From Chitinophaga sp. MM2321 (GTDB lineage: Bacteria; Bacteroidota; Bacteroidia; Chitinophagales; Chitinophagaceae), in contig NZ_OZ035533.1 of the NCBI RefSeq assembly GCF_964033635.1, positions 3,968,001 to 4,032,000 of the forward strand: a stretch of 64,000 nucleotides of DNA. The letters run 5' to 3'. The notes under the pieces are model-generated. The model made no database searches. It was not told the DNA's origin and was given only the letters and a program-made list of their open reading frames with translations. The position numbers and the translations under genes are program-made. The first letter of the stretch is position 1, and each line of letters begins with the position of its first letter. Positions 63,401-64,000 of this stretch are shown here, piece after piece.

Positions 63401-64000
63401 ATCATCGCTGATGCCGGGCTGTACCTTACTGTTCTGCCAGGTAGTGAAGAAGGTACTGTAGGAATGCACCATGTTCACCCCGCCAAAATAAGTGCCGATC
63501 CAAACGGTGCCGTTGTTGTCCTCAAAAAGGGAATGGATGGAATTTTGGGAAAGGCTGTTTTTGTTGCCGGGATCGTAGCGGTAGGTAGCCGCTTCCAGCT
63601 TAACGGGATCGATCACGTTGAGTCCTTCCTGCGTGCCCACCCACATTTTGCCCGCTTTATCGCTAATGATGCTGCGCACGAAATTGTGCGCCAACCCTGG
63701 CTCGGTGAGGTGGGTGAAGGTACTGGTGATCGGATCGTAAATGTCAATCCCGGCATATTGCGTACCTATCCAGATGCGACCGGCCGGGTCTTCCGCAAGC
63801 GAGGTGATGTAGTTCATACCGAGGCTGGCGGCGTTGCCTTCTTCGTGCCGGAAGGTCTCGAAGCGGAATTGACCACCAGTTCCGCGGATGCGGTTGAGGC
63901 CGTTATTGGTACCCACCCAGATGTCGCCCCGTTTGTCCTGGCAGATGCTACGCGCCCTATATCCGGCCAGTTGGCCCTGTGCGTGCGTGAATTTCCGGAA
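60467..64000 (-). CDS. Hybrid two-component system sensor/regulator (HTCS), N-terminus beyond window
   Basis: A one-protein signalling system controlling glycan genes. The frame stays open to the last base, so the real start lies outside; at least 1177 residues are seen. Numbering from the in-frame GTG at 63916: two-component propeller repeats (about 1-500, DPAGRIWIGTQY type), a Y_Y_Y domain, one membrane helix (about 590-615), HisKA with the phospho-His in HVSHEIRTHLTLL (about 637), HATPase (DNGRGIAPEYLGKLF), receiver domain with the Asp in VISDVMMPEMDG (about 940), and AraC helix-turn-helix (about 1065-1149). The usual HExRTPLT reads HEIRTHLT, with His for Pro. It is 114 bp upstream of the PL8 gene on the same strand and very likely regulates it. 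Confidence 0.93.
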   Translation of the reverse strand, partial: FRKFTHAQGQLAGYRARSICQDKRGDIWVGTNNGLNRIRGTGGQFRFETFRHEEGNAASLGMNYITSLAEDPAGRIWIGTQYAGIDIYDPITSTFTHLTEPGLAHNFVRSIISDKAGKMWVGTQEGLNVIDPVKLEAATYRYDPGNKNSLSQNSIHSLFEDNNGTVWIGTYFGGVNMVHSYSTFFTTWQNSKVQPGISDDVVSYILEDRQQNLWICTEGGGLNYYNRKTGAYTYYKHAPDDPGSIGSNLVKIVYEDADHNIWTGTHGGGLDVMAKGTGRFKRYFYDQQDPNAFPREITSLMEDNEGRFWIGSNTGLHIMQRKGTELFPLNDSALTGPTAKQSIRYLFQDSRGRYWAGATRGLYMSQGGKMKAVLKKYINAVQEDSRGNIWVSLYYGGLVRYSPDLRQHTMYTEKDGLPHNNVMGLLEDEHHQFWISTGNGLVKFDPEKKSFQTYTISDGIAANTFNYNAFLKDSRGEMYFGGFNGITSFFPGRIAANTYSAPVLFTGLQLFNQPVNIGGKNGLLKKDIGYLRKLSFRHDQEVFTIEFALLNYIKSGKNRYAYKLEDADRDWIETSTPSVTYANLSSGSYTLWVKGANNDGVWSTPVFMDITVQPPFWRTWWAYCLYAVLLALLFFVVTRYFFMRALLLKEEDLHQVKLNFFTHVSHEIRTHLTLLMAPVEKMIHTLKHDDPMRPQLSTVRNNADRLLKLVSELMDFRKAETNHLKLHVAEQDLIPFLENIGGNFRELSRRRRIKTAFSYDIQQAPAYFDREQLDKVFFNLLSNAFKFTPDGGCISLHVAQHKNTYIITVTDNGRGIAPEYLGKLFTNFFQVADHGFQNTGYGIGLALSRNIVELHKGTLTVESAPLADGREGRTCFTVTLQLGSAHFEGTQHVIGKHEAMEIPPVRVMEEDIQPAQPEENHPLTVHIVEDNPKLRELVRETFSGQYLVLESENGAEGLALATSQIPDIVISDVMMPEMDGLRFCYLLKTDERTSHIPVILLTAKSSQEDQLSGLETGADLYLTKPFSTRVLELNVRNLLASREKMQQKYGRQLKAERPDVPAAALPNSLDNAFLEKLVELVHEHMDDPEFGVDMLARKVAMSQPVLYKKLKALTNMSVNDFVKSLRLRKAAELLRKKQHTVYEVAYMVGYNDRKYFSREFKKQFGKTPTAYAGEPDL

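Noticed and set aside
57440..64000. Composition shift marking the PL8/HTCS segment as foreign
   Set aside because: A few lines here looked GC-richer, but hand counts of sample lines elsewhere (for example near 38.8 kb and 50.1 kb) gave similar values, so the contrast is not supported without a full calculation.
1..64000. CRISPR array, prophage, integrase, transposase or rRNA
   Set aside because: No regularly spaced direct repeats, phage structural genes, recombinase motifs or rRNA sequence were seen on either strand.

Overview
The window looks like chromosomal DNA of a soil or plant-associated Bacteroidota, most likely Chitinophagaceae and close to Chitinophaga. This rests on the SusC/SusD pairs, a carbohydrate-responsive hybrid two-component system, a type IX secretion sorting tail, an ECF sigma/FecR pair with an STN-domain SusC, a Nudix-type arabinose regulator, and promoters resembling the Bacteroidota TTTG / TAnnTTTG type. 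Genus assignment is inference. I count 39 protein genes (one cut by the right window edge), one tRNA and one gene remnant. There is no rRNA, CRISPR array, transposase or prophage.

Layout. (1) 47-5920: GH20 hexosaminidase and a SusC, with a divergent AraC regulator. (2) 5998-6699: DUF2461 protein. (3) 6709-11813: a two-gene operon with a lipoprotein glycosidase-like enzyme and a 1264-residue fusion of a membrane glycan synthase with two glycosidase-fold modules; this is the most unusual locus here. (4) 11969-17718: housekeeping genes (bioF, miaE, patatin-Omp85 protein, MFS transporter). (5) 18082-30573: an L-arabinose locus, SusC/SusD facing galM, araR, a sodium symporter, araA, araD and araB. 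(6) 30863-33688: peptidase E, a TetR regulator and a DbpA-like helicase. (7) 33872-43316: a PUL with GH20-like enzyme, IPT/NHL protein, SusD and STN-SusC, controlled by FecR and a divergently placed ECF sigma factor. (8) 43364-47492: two lipoproteins and a siderophore-type receptor. (9) 47700-52838: receptor, beta-helix lipoprotein and di-heme cytochrome operon. (10) 52993-56477: LytTR membrane regulator, an unknown protein and an (alpha/alpha)6 glycosidase. (11) 56663-57439: tRNA-Pro, a frameshifted type I specificity-subunit remnant and a 29-bp perfect palindrome. (12) 57440-64000: a PL8 lyase with a T9SS tail and a hybrid two-component regulator running off the window.

How the parts work together. 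Four glycan loci use four different control schemes: AraC, Nudix AraR, ECF sigma/anti-sigma and a hybrid two-component system. In the arabinose locus the SusC and araB promoter regions share an inverted repeat AATTGT-N6/7-ACAATT, which suggests joint control of uptake and catabolism. A second theme is giant hairpins: four of the six convergent gene junctions, plus one tandem junction, hold inverted repeats with 42-53 bp arms fitted closely between the stop codons. Three of them share the module GATTTACGAATTT.
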